Assembly: GCA_902628925.1 (NCBI GenBank)
Contig: CACOPA010000001.1
Coordinates: 62,001-126,000 of the forward strand
Origin: an uncultured SAR86 cluster bacterium
GTDB lineage: Bacteria > Pseudomonadota > Gammaproteobacteria > Magnimaribacterales > D2472
DNA length: 64,000 nt
Direction of reading: 5' to 3'
Shown: one piece after another, positions 36,592 to 46,381 of the stretch
Layout: every line of letters starts with the position of its first letter
Numbering within the stretch: the stretch's first letter is position 1
The notes under the pieces: model-generated
What the model was told of the DNA's origin: nothing
The model's input: only the letters and a program-made list of their open reading frames with translations
Databases searched by the model: none
Translations under genes and position numbers: made by a program

Positions 36592-37247
36592 TAAAAAATA
36601 ATGTTGAAAGCCTTAAGGCTAATATTTCATCTGCAACTCGGTCAGAGCCAATGATTGTTGCCGTCTCAAAAAAGAAATCTGTAGATCACATTTTGGCTGC
36701 ATTAAATCAGGGAATAAATAATTTTGGAGAAAACTATGCCGCTGAGCTTGCAGAAAAAGCGCAATCTATCAATGCCGATGCTATTTGGCACTTTATTGGC
36801 CCAATTCAGAGCAATAAAACAAAGACAATAGCATCTTTTGCAACTTGGGTGCACTCTGTTGAAAGAATTAAAATTGCAGAAAGGTTAAACAAACATTGTT
36901 TTGATTTAAATAAATCTATAAATGTTCTGATCCAAGTGAATATCGATGATGAAATTTCTAAATCCGGTGCGCAAATAGGCGATGTTCATCCCCTGGCAAA
37001 ATTTATTGAGGAGCATTGTTCTAATTTGAGACTTCGCGGGCTAATGTTTATGCCAAGCTTAACTAAGTCTGAAAATGAAAAGAATGAGTCGATGGAGAGA
37101 ATAAAACGTGCAATCGAAGCCATCAGCTCGGACTTTAACAATTTTGATACTTTTTCATTTGGTACATCGCATGATTATCCAATTGCATTAAAATATGGCT
37201 CTAATCTGATTAGAGTAGGCGAAAATATTTTTGGTAAAAGAGAATGA
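36576..37247 (+). CDS. yggS: YggS-family PLP homeostasis protein
   Basis: A 223-residue PLP-binding protein without known catalysis that buffers PLP. IVAVSKKKSVDHI carries the PLP lysine; NFGENYAAELAEKA, WHFIGPIQSNKTK and FGTSHDYPIALKYGSNLIRVG are signatures (the last has His-Asp where SxDM is usual). It overlaps the SPOR gene end by 16 bp and proC start by 4 bp. Confidence 0.94.
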   Translation: MLEELIKNNVESLKANISSATRSEPMIVAVSKKKSVDHILAALNQGINNFGENYAAELAEKAQSINADAIWHFIGPIQSNKTKTIASFATWVHSVERIKIAERLNKHCFDLNKSINVLIQVNIDDEISKSGAQIGDVHPLAKFIEEHCSNLRLRGLMFMPSLTKSENEKNESMERIKRAIEAISSDFNNFDTFSFGTSHDYPIALKYGSNLIRVGENIFGKRE

Positions 37248-38035
37248 ATATTGGTTTCTTAGGTTGTGGGAATATTGCGCAAGCCATGATTGTAGGTTTG
37301 CTAGATAGCGGATTAAATCCTGCCTCTATTACCGTACTAACTAGAAACCAAAAAAATAAGAATTTTTATGAAAAAAAATCAATTAAAAGGCTTGCTGTAA
37401 GTAAGGCAAATTCAGCTAAATTTGATTTTATTTTTTTATGCGTAAAGCCTAAAGATGTTAAAAATGCCATCGAGGATTCTAGAATTTATTGGGAGAATAC
37501 CACTCTTGTTTCTGTAGTTGCAGGAATTTCATCTCTGAAGCTAAAATTATTCGCAAATTCGGAGAAGGTTATAAGAATTATGCCGACTACCAGTGCAGAA
37601 TTTTGCAAAAGTATTACTGCTATTTTCATGGCAGAAGAACAAAAAAAACAAATCAAAAAATTAATTCCCCTCCTAAATAAAATGGGCTCTACAATTGAGC
37701 TATCATCAGAAAAGGATCTTCACGAATTTACTGCTGTTGTGGGTAGCGGACAAGCTTTCATAATGGAGGCTTTAAAGCAGTATGATCAAAAGCTTTTAAA
37801 GTTTTCAAAGAATAAAAATGCTGCCTCGAAAAATTTATCTATGTTTGTATCTAGTATCGCTCAACATATTGAATTAAATAACGGCATTGAGCCGTCCATA
37901 AAAAAAATTATGTCGCCAAAAGGCACTACTCACAGTGGATTAGAGGCTCTTAAGAGAAACAAAATTACTAACGTCTTTAAGTCTGCATTTAAGGCTGCTG
38001 AGAAAAGGTCAAAGGAAATACAAAATGAATATTGA
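37244..38035 (+). CDS. proC: pyrroline-5-carboxylate reductase
   Basis: Last step of proline synthesis, NADPH-dependent. The 263 residues have the Rossmann start IGFLGCGNIAQAMIVGLL, IFLCVKPKDV, and the C-terminal P5C site MSPKGTTHSGLEALKR (the usual TSPGGTT is changed to MSPKGTT). Tightly packed with yggS and yggT, as in most gammaproteobacteria. Confidence 0.93.
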   Translation: MNIGFLGCGNIAQAMIVGLLDSGLNPASITVLTRNQKNKNFYEKKSIKRLAVSKANSAKFDFIFLCVKPKDVKNAIEDSRIYWENTTLVSVVAGISSLKLKLFANSEKVIRIMPTTSAEFCKSITAIFMAEEQKKQIKKLIPLLNKMGSTIELSSEKDLHEFTAVVGSGQAFIMEALKQYDQKLLKFSKNKNAASKNLSMFVSSIAQHIELNNGIEPSIKKIMSPKGTTHSGLEALKRNKITNVFKSAFKAAEKRSKEIQNEY

Positions 38036-38564
38036 ATACAGCTTCTTTATTGTACTAATTACAATGTTTTTGAGTTACTTATTCCTGTTTTCATTCCTAT
38101 TTAGAATCACTAGAGTGAATTTTTACAACCCTGTGGTTAACTTTTTAGCAACAAAAGTAGAGCCTGTTTCAAGTTTAGTGTTGCCATTAGGAAATCCCTT
38201 ATTTTCAAGTTTGCTGTTTGCATTGGGCCTAAGAATAGTTGGCCTATTTGTTGCCTACTCAGATAGTTATTCTTTGATATTTATATCGATCCTTTCTTTT
38301 GTGGATGTTGTAAATTTCCTATTTAGGATAATGTTTTACGCCGTAATTGGGTCGGTCATCCTTAGTTGGGTAGCGCCCATGAATCAACATCCCATTGCAG
38401 AGTTGGTTAATAGTCTTTCTGATGCGGTATTGAGTCCCATTAGAAAATATCTGCCATCAATGGGAGGCTTAGATTTCTCACCTATTATAGGTTTGTTGCT
38501 CTTAAACCTGGTGAACTCAGTATTGATCAGTTTAATTAAAAGTCTGTCAGGTCCCCTGCTGTGA
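38025..38564 (+). CDS. yggT: YggT family membrane protein
   Basis: A 179-residue protein with two YggT repeats and about 4-5 helices; FYNPVVNFLATKVEPVS and VISWVAPMNQHPIAE-type stretches plus LSDAVLSPIRKYLPSMGGLDFSPI are characteristic. Proposed to help in turgor/ion homeostasis; function not settled. Overlaps proC by 11 bp and metX by 4 bp. Confidence 0.92.
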   Translation: MNIEYSFFIVLITMFLSYLFLFSFLFRITRVNFYNPVVNFLATKVEPVSSLVLPLGNPLFSSLLFALGLRIVGLFVAYSDSYSLIFISILSFVDVVNFLFRIMFYAVIGSVILSWVAPMNQHPIAELVNSLSDAVLSPIRKYLPSMGGLDFSPIIGLLLLNLVNSVLISLIKSLSGPLL

Positions 38565-39655
38565 AAAAAAATAGTGCCGTCTTTAAATCTGAGGTAGATT
38601 TTAAATTTGCTTGCAATAAAACGCTTCCCACGATCGAGCTCGTATACGAAACATATGGCGAAATTAATTCAGATAAAACTAATGCGGTTTTAGTTTGTCA
38701 TGCCTTTTCTGGAAGTCATGAGGCAGCAGGTTTAACAAGTGATGGGAATAAAACCGGTTGGTGGGATGAAATTATTGGGCCGGGTAAAGCAATTGACACC
38801 GAAAAATTTTTTGTGGTGTCGGTGAATAACTTAGGGAGTTGTTATGGATCTTCTGGGCCGAAGTCCATAAGTACGGAAATAAATGAGCCCTATGGCTCAA
38901 AGTTTCCTGATGTTTGTGTTTTGGATTGGGTTAATTCACAAAAACTTTTGATGGATGAACTAGAAATTGGTTGTTGGGAAATGGTTGCGGGTGGAAGTTT
39001 AGGTGGTATGCAAGCCCTTCAGTGGGCAGTATCTTACCCAGAAAAAATTAAGAGAGCAGCAATAATTGCAGCCACTGCACAAACTTCTCCTCAAAACATT
39101 GCGCTCAATGAAGTTGCACGCCAAATAATTAGAAAAGACTCTTCCTTTAATAACGGTGAATATATTACGCATAACACAACGCCAAAAGAAGGCTTAAAAA
39201 CTGCGAGGATGCTGGGACATATTACTTACCTGTCTGAGACTAATATTCAAAGAAGGTTTGGAAGAAAAAAACAAGCGCCTGGAACCAAGGTTGCCGAAGA
39301 AGTTAATTTCGAAATTGAAAATTACCTACAATATAAGGGAGATCAGTTTTCTGAATTTTTTGATGCCAATTCTTACATTTTGATGACCAAGGCGATGGAT
39401 GAATATAATCTAGCTGATCAATTTGAAGGCAGTATGAGCAAAGCGTTAAAAAGAATTAAATCAAAATTGCTCATTATTAGTTTTACTTCAGACTGGTTAT
39501 TCCCAAGCTGGCATAGCCGACGTTTACAAAAAGATTGCATTCTTTCTGATGTAGAAAGTTCCTTCATTGAGCTGGAAGGTTCGTACGGGCATGATAGCTT
39601 TTTGTTCGCTTCCCCTGAATATTCAAAAATACTAAAAACTTTTTTGGGCTCATAA
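38561..39655 (+). CDS. metX: homoserine O-acyltransferase MetX
   Basis: This alpha/beta-hydrolase acylates homoserine for methionine synthesis. The 364 residues show the nucleophile Ser146 in AGGSLGGMQALQW, CHAFSGSHEAAG (oxyanion), the Asp in FTSDWLFPS and the His in GSYGHDSFLF. Whether the donor is acetyl-CoA or succinyl-CoA cannot be read safely; in Pseudomonas-type genomes MetX paired with MetW is a succinyltransferase. GTG start overlapping yggT. metW follows after 2 bp. Confidence 0.94.
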   Translation: MKKNSAVFKSEVDFKFACNKTLPTIELVYETYGEINSDKTNAVLVCHAFSGSHEAAGLTSDGNKTGWWDEIIGPGKAIDTEKFFVVSVNNLGSCYGSSGPKSISTEINEPYGSKFPDVCVLDWVNSQKLLMDELEIGCWEMVAGGSLGGMQALQWAVSYPEKIKRAAIIAATAQTSPQNIALNEVARQIIRKDSSFNNGEYITHNTTPKEGLKTARMLGHITYLSETNIQRRFGRKKQAPGTKVAEEVNFEIENYLQYKGDQFSEFFDANSYILMTKAMDEYNLADQFEGSMSKALKRIKSKLLIISFTSDWLFPSWHSRRLQKDCILSDVESSFIELEGSYGHDSFLFASPEYSKILKTFLGS

Positions 39656-39657
39656 TT

Positions 39658-40236
39658 ATGGACTCTGCTTATTTAAATAATTGGATCAAGGATGAAAGCA
39701 AGGTTATTGATCTTGGCTGCGGTGATGGTTCATTGCTTAAAGATCTCATGAATACAAAAAGTGTTAATGGTTTCGGGGTTGAGAATGATTTAGAAAAAAT
39801 AGAAAAATGCATCGAAAATAATGTTCCTGTAATTCAGCATGATTTGGATGATGGACTGAAAGATTTTAAACATCTCGGCTTTGATGCTGCCATCATGGCT
39901 AGCTCTATTCAATGCCTCAGAAACCCTAAGAGTGCTTTGATTGATTTGTTGGATGTCGCAACCACCTGTGTGGTTTCAATCCCTAATTTTGGTTATTGGA
40001 AAATTAGACTATTAATGATGGCAGGAAGAATGCCTGTTTCTTCAAGATTGCCATCAAAATGGTATGAGACCAAAAATATCCACCTGTGTACTATCAAAGA
40101 TTTTGAAGAGCTCTGTGCTGAATTGAATTTAAAAATCTTAGAAAAAATTTATCTTAATGATCATGGAAGGCCTTTAAAAAAAATTAAAAGAGGAAATTTG
40201 TTAGCTGCTGAGGGAGTTTATTTAATTGGGGCCTAA
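39658..40236 (+). CDS. metW: methionine biosynthesis protein MetW
   Basis: A 192-residue SAM-methyltransferase-fold protein with KVIDLGCGDGSLLKDL, MASSIQCLRNPKSAL and the family block CVVSIPNFGYWKIR. MetW is required for full MetX activity in several proteobacteria. Overlaps the rdgB start by 11 bp. Confidence 0.93.
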   Translation: MDSAYLNNWIKDESKVIDLGCGDGSLLKDLMNTKSVNGFGVENDLEKIEKCIENNVPVIQHDLDDGLKDFKHLGFDAAIMASSIQCLRNPKSALIDLLDVATTCVVSIPNFGYWKIRLLMMAGRMPVSSRLPSKWYETKNIHLCTIKDFEELCAELNLKILEKIYLNDHGRPLKKIKRGNLLAAEGVYLIGA

Positions 40237-40816
40237 CGATGTCTTTGTTATCGCATCAAATAACAAAGGTAAAATTGATGAATTTAAAACTCTGCTGTCC
40301 CCTGCCGAAATTATTCCCCAAAGTGAAATAGTCCGGTTAGAGATTGATGAAACTGGCTCAACTTTTTTTGAAAATGCGCTTCTAAAAGCTAGAGGAGTCT
40401 CTGAATTCACAGATCATAGTGTTATAGCGGATGACTCTGGTCTGATAGTGCCTGGCCTTAATAATGAGCCCGGATTAAAGTCTGCTAGATATGCATCTAA
40501 TGATGCTTCAGATGATGAAAATAAAGAAAAACTTAAAAGTGAAATGCGTCGTCTAGGCTTCGAAGAAATGCCGGCTTATTTTGTGTGTGTGCTGGTGATG
40601 ATTACTTCAAAAGATGATCCTCTTCCGCTTTATGTAGAAGGAAGGTCAAATGGAACAATTAAAACAAAATCAATTGGTGATCATGGCTTTGGCTATGATG
40701 ATATGTTCTACCCTGATGGCTACAATGAGTCCTTTGCCTCCATAAATGCCTCAACAAAATTAAAGCTAAGTCATCGAGGAATAGCATTTGCAGCATTAAA
40801 AGACAGATTAAAATAA
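40226..40816 (+). CDS. rdgB: XTP/dITP diphosphatase (house-cleaning NTPase)
   Basis: Hydrolyses non-canonical purine NTPs. The 196 residues show IASNNKGKIDEFKTLL, VIADDSGLIVPGL and the C-terminal FGYDDMFYPDGY followed by KLKLSHRGIAFAAL. The start is a TTG at 40226 inside metW; no in-frame ATG or GTG fits the usual N-terminus. hemW follows directly. Confidence 0.94.
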   Translation: MGPNDVFVIASNNKGKIDEFKTLLSPAEIIPQSEIVRLEIDETGSTFFENALLKARGVSEFTDHSVIADDSGLIVPGLNNEPGLKSARYASNDASDDENKEKLKSEMRRLGFEEMPAYFVCVLVMITSKDDPLPLYVEGRSNGTIKTKSIGDHGFGYDDMFYPDGYNESFASINASTKLKLSHRGIAFAALKDRLK

Positions 40817-41935
40817 ATGGATAATTTACCAGAGCTATCGCTGTATGTTCATTTGCCTTGGTGTGATAAAAAATGTCCCTACTGTGACTTTAATATTACA
40901 ACTGAATCTTTGAATGATTCCGTTAAAGAACTTTTTAATGCGCTTAAAAATGACCTTGACCAATCAAAGCCATTAATTAATCAAAGGCCTTTTAAATCAA
41001 TCTATTTTGGTGGTGGTACTCCATCAAAGGTTCCAACAACCTTCGTAAAAGATTTTTTAGATTTTTTACATAGTAAATTTAAGGTTGTTTTGAATTGCGA
41101 GGTAAGTTTTGAAGCAAACCCAATAGATCTCACTTCAGATTATATTGCCGAACTAAAAGATAGTGGTATTAATCGAATGTCTGTTGGGATACAAAGCTTT
41201 GATGATCAGTACCTTGGCTCTTTGGGAAGAAATCATAATGCATCAGATTCATTAAAAGCTCTCAGGCTTCTTTCAGAAAGCGGGCTGATTGGAACAATTG
41301 ACTTAATATATGGAGGGCCGAATTCAAATTCTCTAACTCTAAAAAATGATCTGGAGATATTCCTTAATGCAGGTATAAATCATCTTTCTTTGTACCAACT
41401 AAATATTGAACCAAATACTATTTTTTATAAAAAAAGGCCTCTGCTGCCAGATGAAAATGAAATTGAAAAAGCAGAAATTATTTCTTCAGATCTTTTAGTT
41501 AAAAATGATTTTAACCAGTATGAAATTTCATCTTGGTCAAAAGAAAATTCAAAATCCATTCATAATCAAAATTACTGGAAGTACGGAGATTATTTAGGAA
41601 TCGGACCTGGCGCATCCAGCAAAATTTTTAAAGATAATTTTCATCATCGTTTTAGAAAAAGTAGTTCTATAAAGGGTTACATCAATGACACAAAACCCAT
41701 CCATATGGAAAAATTAGAGGGTAAAGAACTGGATTTTGATTTAGCTATCAACATTTTAAGAAATAAGTCAAGCTTAGATGACAAAAACCTAGCAACCAAT
41801 CAAATTAAATTATCAGAGCGCTTTATTAAAAAATATAAAATCGGAGTTGATCTAGGATACTTTCAAAAGAGAGGGCTTGGTACGACTGAGAAAGGCTTTA
41901 AGTTTTTGGACGATGCAGTTTCTTTATTTTCATAG
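40817..41935 (+). CDS. hemW: radical SAM heme chaperone HemW
   Basis: A 372-residue HemN-like radical SAM protein; the cluster cysteines are Cys16, Cys20 and Cys23 (WCDKKCPYCDF). GGGTPSKVP and MSVGIQSFDDQYLGSLGRNH follow. HemW proteins deliver heme rather than oxidise coproporphyrinogen. The neighbourhood (rdgB-hemW) is that of HemW and not HemN. It overlaps the convergent trmB by 6 bp. Confidence 0.93.
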   Translation: MDNLPELSLYVHLPWCDKKCPYCDFNITTESLNDSVKELFNALKNDLDQSKPLINQRPFKSIYFGGGTPSKVPTTFVKDFLDFLHSKFKVVLNCEVSFEANPIDLTSDYIAELKDSGINRMSVGIQSFDDQYLGSLGRNHNASDSLKALRLLSESGLIGTIDLIYGGPNSNSLTLKNDLEIFLNAGINHLSLYQLNIEPNTIFYKKRPLLPDENEIEKAEIISSDLLVKNDFNQYEISSWSKENSKSIHNQNYWKYGDYLGIGPGASSKIFKDNFHHRFRKSSSIKGYINDTKPIHMEKLEGKELDFDLAINILRNKSSLDDKNLATNQIKLSERFIKKYKIGVDLGYFQKRGLGTTEKGFKFLDDAVSLFS

Positions 41936-42565
41936 TTTTGTAAATAAAAAACTGTTTATATCCCTACCCTCTTTTATTGCACGCTGATGAAAGCGCGTCT
42001 CAAATTCAAACTCAATATTTTGTGTTCTCTTTAATTTGAAATGAGAACTCATTACTTCGGGTAATTTGCTAATTTGTTCGGCATAGTCTTCCCAATCAGT
42101 TCGTACAAAAATTTTTGCATTAGGCTTAAGTAAAGGATGCAACTGATACAAAAAGTCTTCACAAATGAGTCGTCTTTTGTGGTGTTTAGCTTTTTGCCAA
42201 GGATCAGGAAATAGAATATTGACCGAATCTAAAAATTCCTTGGGTATTTGGTCCATTAATAACCTTACATCTTCATCGAAGATGCTGATGTTTGAGATTT
42301 TATAATTATTAATTAGGCCTATCAGGCTGCCTATTCCAGATAAATAGACCTCAGTTGCTATTATGTGTTTTTCTTGAAAAGCATTCGCATAAGCAGCAGT
42401 GTATTCCCCGTTACCAAAACCAATATCTAGGACAACATGTTTGTTTTTTAAGTCCTTTATCTTTGTCTTGTAGAGATCTAAATCATTTAGATTTGCTTTT
42501 TGTGCAGCTGTAATTCTACCCAACCGCTTTACAAAACTTGGAAGATATTTTTTTTGTTTATTCAA
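41930..42565 (-). CDS. trmB: tRNA (guanine-N7)-methyltransferase
   Basis: Makes m7G46 in tRNAs. The 211 residues show [15 protein letters not shown] (SAM), [21 protein letters not shown] and the C-terminal [16 protein letters not shown], all TrmB marks. It overlaps thiG by 8 bp; the run rpoH-thiS-thiG-trmB is also seen in Pseudomonas. Confidence 0.95.
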   Translation of the reverse strand: MNKQKKYLPSFVKRLGRITAAQKANLNDLDLYKTKIKDLKNKHVVLDIGFGNGEYTAAYANAFQEKHIIATEVYLSGIGSLIGLINNYKISNISIFDEDVRLLMDQIPKEFLDSVNILFPDPWQKAKHHKRRLICEDFLYQLHPLLKPNAKIFVRTDWEDYAEQISKLPEVMSSHFKLKRTQNIEFEFETRFHQRAIKEGRDINSFLFTKL

Positions 42566-43337
42566 TTAGATTTGTTGTTGGCGATGATGGAGAAGCTGTT
42601 TCTCTTTTCGGCATTCTGCCTGCAAGAAAAGCTTTGCGACCCGATAGCACCGCTTCCTTCATCGCTTCAGCCATCAAGACAGGATTTTTGGCATGTGCGA
42701 TTGCAGTATTCATCAGGATACCGTCGCAACCAAGTTCCATTGCAATTGCAGCGTCTGAGGCTGTACCAACACCAGCATCAACAATGATTGGCTTAGATGA
42801 ATTTTCCAAGATAATTTCAATGTTATAAGGATTAATTATCCCTAAACCAGAGCCAATAGGTGACGCAAGCGGCATAACTGCTGCACAACCCATGTCATCA
42901 AGCTCCTGACAAAAAATTGGATCATCAGAACAATAAACAAGGACCTCAAAGCCATCATCAATGAGTATCATTGCAGCCTCGATGGTTTGTGACATATGTG
43001 GGAACAGATTTTTTTTCTCGCCAAGAACCTCTAGTTTTACAAAGGCCTTTCCATCCAAAAGTTCTCTTGAGAGCTGGCAAGTTCTAATTGCATCCTCAGC
43101 GTTAAAACACCCAGCAGTATTTGGAAGGATGGTCCACTTATTAGGGTCAATAAAATCCAGCAGATTAGGTTCATCTTTGTTCTGACCCATATTAGTTCTG
43201 CGCAATGCGACCGTAACTATCTCCGCACCAGATGCACTGATAGCACTCTTAGTTTCTTCAAAATCTTTATATTTACCAGTTCCAACCATCAAACGAGATT
43301 GAAAAGAATGCGAGCCTATTTCTAGTGATTTATCCAT
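42558..43337 (-). CDS. thiG: thiazole synthase
   Basis: Forms the thiazole ring of thiamine from DXP, ThiS-thiocarboxylate and an imine. The 259 residues show [29 protein letters not shown] with the Schiff-base Lys region, [17 protein letters not shown] and [24 protein letters not shown]. Its stop overlaps trmB and its start overlaps thiS by one base. The imine source (ThiH or ThiO) is not in this window. Confidence 0.96.
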   Translation of the reverse strand: MDKSLEIGSHSFQSRLMVGTGKYKDFEETKSAISASGAEIVTVALRRTNMGQNKDEPNLLDFIDPNKWTILPNTAGCFNAEDAIRTCQLSRELLDGKAFVKLEVLGEKKNLFPHMSQTIEAAMILIDDGFEVLVYCSDDPIFCQELDDMGCAAVMPLASPIGSGLGIINPYNIEIILENSSKPIIVDAGVGTASDAAIAMELGCDGILMNTAIAHAKNPVLMAEAMKEAVLSGRKAFLAGRMPKRETASPSSPTTNLIE

Positions 43338-43546
43338 TATCCTCCACCTACTGCTTCAACGATTTCGATTCTATCATTCTCTGACAGCTGATAGGATGAA
43401 TGTTTCGATCGTGGGATAATTTCTTTGTTTATTTCAACAGCATATCTTTTATTTTGAAGGTTTAAGGAATCCAAAAGATCTTCAAGCTTATCTGAAGGTA
43501 GTGTGGTGGGTTCTCCGTTGAGAGTAATTAATAATCTAGGCGGCAT
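43337..43546 (-). CDS. thiS: thiamine biosynthesis sulfur carrier ThiS
   Basis: A 69-residue ubiquitin-like protein ending in EAVGGG, the C-terminal diglycine that is thiocarboxylated. [15 protein letters not shown] opens the beta-grasp fold. The start overlaps the 3' end of rpoH by 11 bp, so a basal share of its translation may depend on rpoH mRNA. No TPP riboswitch is visible. Confidence 0.93.
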   Translation of the reverse strand: MPPRLLITLNGEPTTLPSDKLEDLLDSLNLQNKRYAVEINKEIIPRSKHSSYQLSENDRIEIVEAVGGG

Positions 43547-44396
43547 CTGACATTGCAGACTTCAACTTTTTCAATGCGCCATTTTCAATTTGTCTGACTC
43601 TTTCAGCAGAAATACCATACTCATCTGCCAGATCATGAAGCGTAACCTTCTCATCAGAAAGAAATCTTCTGTTGATGATGTCCTTGCTTCTTTCGTCAAG
43701 ATCTTTGAGTGCTGAAAAAAGCAAATGTTTGTTATGTTGCTCAAAGTCATCTGCTTCAACAATATCTTCTGGACTAAATCTTTTATCCTCAAGATACTGT
43801 GAAGGTGCCATAACATTACTCTCATCATCATGGTCAGCTGGTCCGTCAAATGATGAATCATTTGAAGACAATCTATTTTCCATATGAAGGACGTCTTTGA
43901 CTTCAACATTTAAATCTTCAGCTATTTTTTCTGCCTCATCTTTAGTAAGCCAATCCAATGACTTCTTTTTACTTCTAAGATTGAAGAACAATTTTCTTTG
44001 AGCTTTTGTGGTCGCTATTTTTACGAGTCTCCAATTCTTTAGAATGTACTCATGTATCTCTGCCTTGATCCAGTGAACAGCAAATGATACAAGCCGTACA
44101 CCTTTATTAGGGTCAAATCGATCAACAGCTTTCATTAAACCAACATTCCCTTCCTGAATAATATCTGCAAGTGGAAGTCCGTAACCTGAATAGGTTCTTG
44201 AGATATGAACCACAAAACGTAAATGAGCCAGCACTAGTTGTCTAGCTGCATCAAGATCATCATTATCATAAAGTTTTTGGGCTAGTTCTCTCTCTTGAAC
44301 GGGCGTTAGAATTGGAATTGAATGCACAGATGAAAGATAGGACTCAATATCCTTTCCCGGAGTTGATAGCTCAATAGTCTGTAATTCGGTTCCCAT
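43536..44396 (-). CDS. rpoH: RNA polymerase sigma-32 factor
   Basis: Heat-shock sigma factor of 286 residues with region 2 (LAHLRFVVHISRTYSGYGLPLADIIQEGNVGLMKAV and following), the RpoH box near KLFFNLRSKKKSL, and a region 4 helix-turn-helix (TLHDLADEYGISAERVRQIENGALKKLKS). It leads the run thiS-thiG-trmB. The start region is very A+T-rich and unstructured-looking; an RNA thermometer cannot be judged by eye. Confidence 0.96.
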   Translation of the reverse strand: MGTELQTIELSTPGKDIESYLSSVHSIPILTPVQERELAQKLYDNDDLDAARQLVLAHLRFVVHISRTYSGYGLPLADIIQEGNVGLMKAVDRFDPNKGVRLVSFAVHWIKAEIHEYILKNWRLVKIATTKAQRKLFFNLRSKKKSLDWLTKDEAEKIAEDLNVEVKDVLHMENRLSSNDSSFDGPADHDDESNVMAPSQYLEDKRFSPEDIVEADDFEQHNKHLLFSALKDLDERSKDIINRRFLSDEKVTLHDLADEYGISAERVRQIENGALKKLKSAMSDAA

Positions 44397-44401
44397 TATA
44401 A

Positions 44402-44431
44402 AATATAAGTATAAGTATTTATAAGTTTCAA
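44402..44431 (-). promoter_or_regulatory. candidate rpoH promoter
   Basis: On the minus strand, TTGAAA (44426-44431) and TATATT (44402-44407) are 18 bp apart, just before the rpoH ATG at 44396. The implied start is at or beside the ATG, giving a near-leaderless mRNA. Confidence 0.35.
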
Positions 44432-44447
44432 TTATATATTATCATAA

Positions 44448-45260
44448 TTATAGCAAGGTTTTATTAAACTCTTCTACTAATTTTAAAACCTCTATACCAT
44501 TTATATAAGGGCTGATTGCTATAAAGCGTGGATTTAAGACAGAATCTTGCTTCCCATAAGCTAACTTTTGATGTGATTCTAAATCTACTAAAAGCCCCCC
44601 GGCATTACTAAGTACGGCATTTGCAGCAGCTATATCCCATTCACTTGTTGGGCCAAATCTTGGATAAATATCTACATCGCCATCTGCTGCTAAGCAGATC
44701 TTCAAAGAGCTCCCAAGTGGCATGGGTTGTGCGTCTACTCCGCTATCTTTAAGAAAATTTAAAAAGCTTCTGTCATCACTAGACATATGACTAGCACTGG
44801 TGGCTACATTAATTTTGCGATCAAAAACTGACTCTTGATTCTTTATAGCTTGATTTGATTTGGCTGATAGCCAGATCTTTTTCATCGCAGGCGCGCTTAC
44901 CATTCCAAAAATTGATTCAGATTTATTAACTAAGGCAATATTTATTGTAAATTGATCAGTTTTTTTAATGAATTCTTTTGTGCCATCAAGGGGATCAACT
45001 AACCAAAATGTTTCTGGAATATTTTCTGGATACTCGAGCTCCTCTGAAAGCACTGGAATATTTGGAAAGATACTATTAAGACTATTTTTAATTATTTCAT
45101 TTACAGCTAAGTCCGCAGATGTAACAGGAGAGCCGTCTGATTTATTTTCTTGCAAAATTTCATTGGACTCATAAATATCAAGTATTTTTATTGAGCATTC
45201 TTGCTCAATTTCACGCAAGACTGATTCTGCTTCCAAAAAGAAATTATCATCTAGTTTCAT
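44448..45260 (-). CDS. cysQ: 3'(2'),5'-bisphosphate nucleotidase
   Basis: A Mg2+-dependent, Li-sensitive inositol-monophosphatase-fold enzyme that hydrolyses PAP/PAPS. The 270 residues show SDGSPVTSADLAVNEII, LVDPLDGTKEFIKKTDQFTINIALV and TSEWDIAAANAVLSNAGG, the standard CysQ metal sites. It overlaps phoA by 4 bp and would remove the PAP made by sulfotransferases such as the candidate at 12.1 kb; that link is only an inference. Confidence 0.94.
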   Translation of the reverse strand: MKLDDNFFLEAESVLREIEQECSIKILDIYESNEILQENKSDGSPVTSADLAVNEIIKNSLNSIFPNIPVLSEELEYPENIPETFWLVDPLDGTKEFIKKTDQFTINIALVNKSESIFGMVSAPAMKKIWLSAKSNQAIKNQESVFDRKINVATSASHMSSDDRSFLNFLKDSGVDAQPMPLGSSLKICLAADGDVDIYPRFGPTSEWDIAAANAVLSNAGGLLVDLESHQKLAYGKQDSVLNPRFIAISPYINGIEVLKLVEEFNKTLL

Positions 45261-46381
45261 TGATCCGCTGAGCAGCTTGCCTCAGATGCAAGCTCTGTAA
45301 TGATTTTATATATTTCTGTTTGATCAATCTTGCCTGAAAAATTTTCAGCACCTGGACCATAGGCAAAAATCCCAATTGGTGCGAGTGTGTGACTTCCGCT
45401 AGTCCAGCCTATGACAACATCATCACCAGACTGCTTAATGACATCCAGTCCTCCAGTCTCGTGATCTGAAGAAACGATCACCAGAGTGTCTTCTCTAGTT
45501 GCAGCATAATCCAATACATAATTGATCGTTTCATTAAAATCTTTTAGTTCAACCAGCATTTCATCTACTTTATTGTCGTGAGACTCCCAATCAATCTGAC
45601 TACCCTCACTCATAAGAAAGAAATTATTACAGTCCTTTGCAGCAGAGGATAAAAACTTCAGTGCTGCTTTTGTCATTACAATTTGTGATGGGCCTTCAGA
45701 TCTTTCGATGCCATCTTCGGCAAACAAGCCTATAACGCGACTGTCAGTGCTGATGTTTTTTAATTCACTTAGATCTTCGATAAAAAATAAATCTTGTTTA
45801 TTTTCTTGTTCGAAAAACTCTGTTCCTCCACCTAAAGCTATTCGAATTTCAGATTCTACTAGTTGTTGAGCAATTAGCTCTTCTTTGTACCTACTATCTG
45901 TATGAGCGTATTGAGCTGCAGGCGTTGCGTGTGTCACCGATGATGTTGCTACTAAGCCAGAAATAAAACCAAAGTCTTTGATAGTTTCTGAAATATTTTT
46001 TTTAGGTTCTTTGTCGACGGTTACTCCAACAAATCTATTTTTTGTTTTAAAGCCTGTATTCCATGCGGTGGCGCTTGCTGCTGAATCAGTATATAAGTCA
46101 TCAACTGAATGAGTGGTGACAATTCCAAATACTGGCATTCTATCCATTGCCATATTGAACTCTGGACCCCCGAATGCAATTCGACCTAAAAGTATATGAT
46201 TAAGCCCCATCCCGTCTCCGATAAGAAGAATGATTTTTTTCGGAGGATCTTGATAGTCTCTTTGAGTAAGTTTTTCAGGACTAGCGGATGATCCAATCTT
46301 TACTTTTTCTTGATCATTGTATTGAAAAAAATAAATTGCAGAAATTATAAGCAAAGCTGCTATCACTAAAACTTTTTTCAT
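45257..46381 (-). CDS. alkaline phosphatase (PhoA family)
   Basis: A 374-residue periplasmic or membrane-anchored phosphomonoesterase. The hydrophobic N-terminus (about 1-20) is a signal or anchor. LLIGDGMGLNHI holds a metal Asp and TDSAASATAWNTGFK the nucleophile Ser (about residue 97); SSDHETGG gives zinc ligands. It overlaps both neighbours by 4 bp in an e(P4)-phosphatase/alkaline-phosphatase/cysQ run that looks like phosphate and nucleotide salvage. No Pho box is evident. Confidence 0.92.
   Translation of the reverse strand: MKKVLVIAALLIISAIYFFQYNDQEKVKIGSSASPEKLTQRDYQDPPKKIILLIGDGMGLNHILLGRIAFGGPEFNMAMDRMPVFGIVTTHSVDDLYTDSAASATAWNTGFKTKNRFVGVTVDKEPKKNISETIKDFGFISGLVATSSVTHATPAAQYAHTDSRYKEELIAQQLVESEIRIALGGGTEFFEQENKQDLFFIEDLSELKNISTDSRVIGLFAEDGIERSEGPSQIVMTKAALKFLSSAAKDCNNFFLMSEGSQIDWESHDNKVDEMLVELKDFNETINYVLDYAATREDTLVIVSSDHETGGLDVIKQSGDDVVIGWTSGSHTLAPIGIFAYGPGAENFSGKIDQTEIYKIITELASEASCSADQ

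Noticed and set aside
42538-42828. Forward open frames over thiG and trmB
   Set aside because: They are antisense shadows of well-recognised thiG and trmB.
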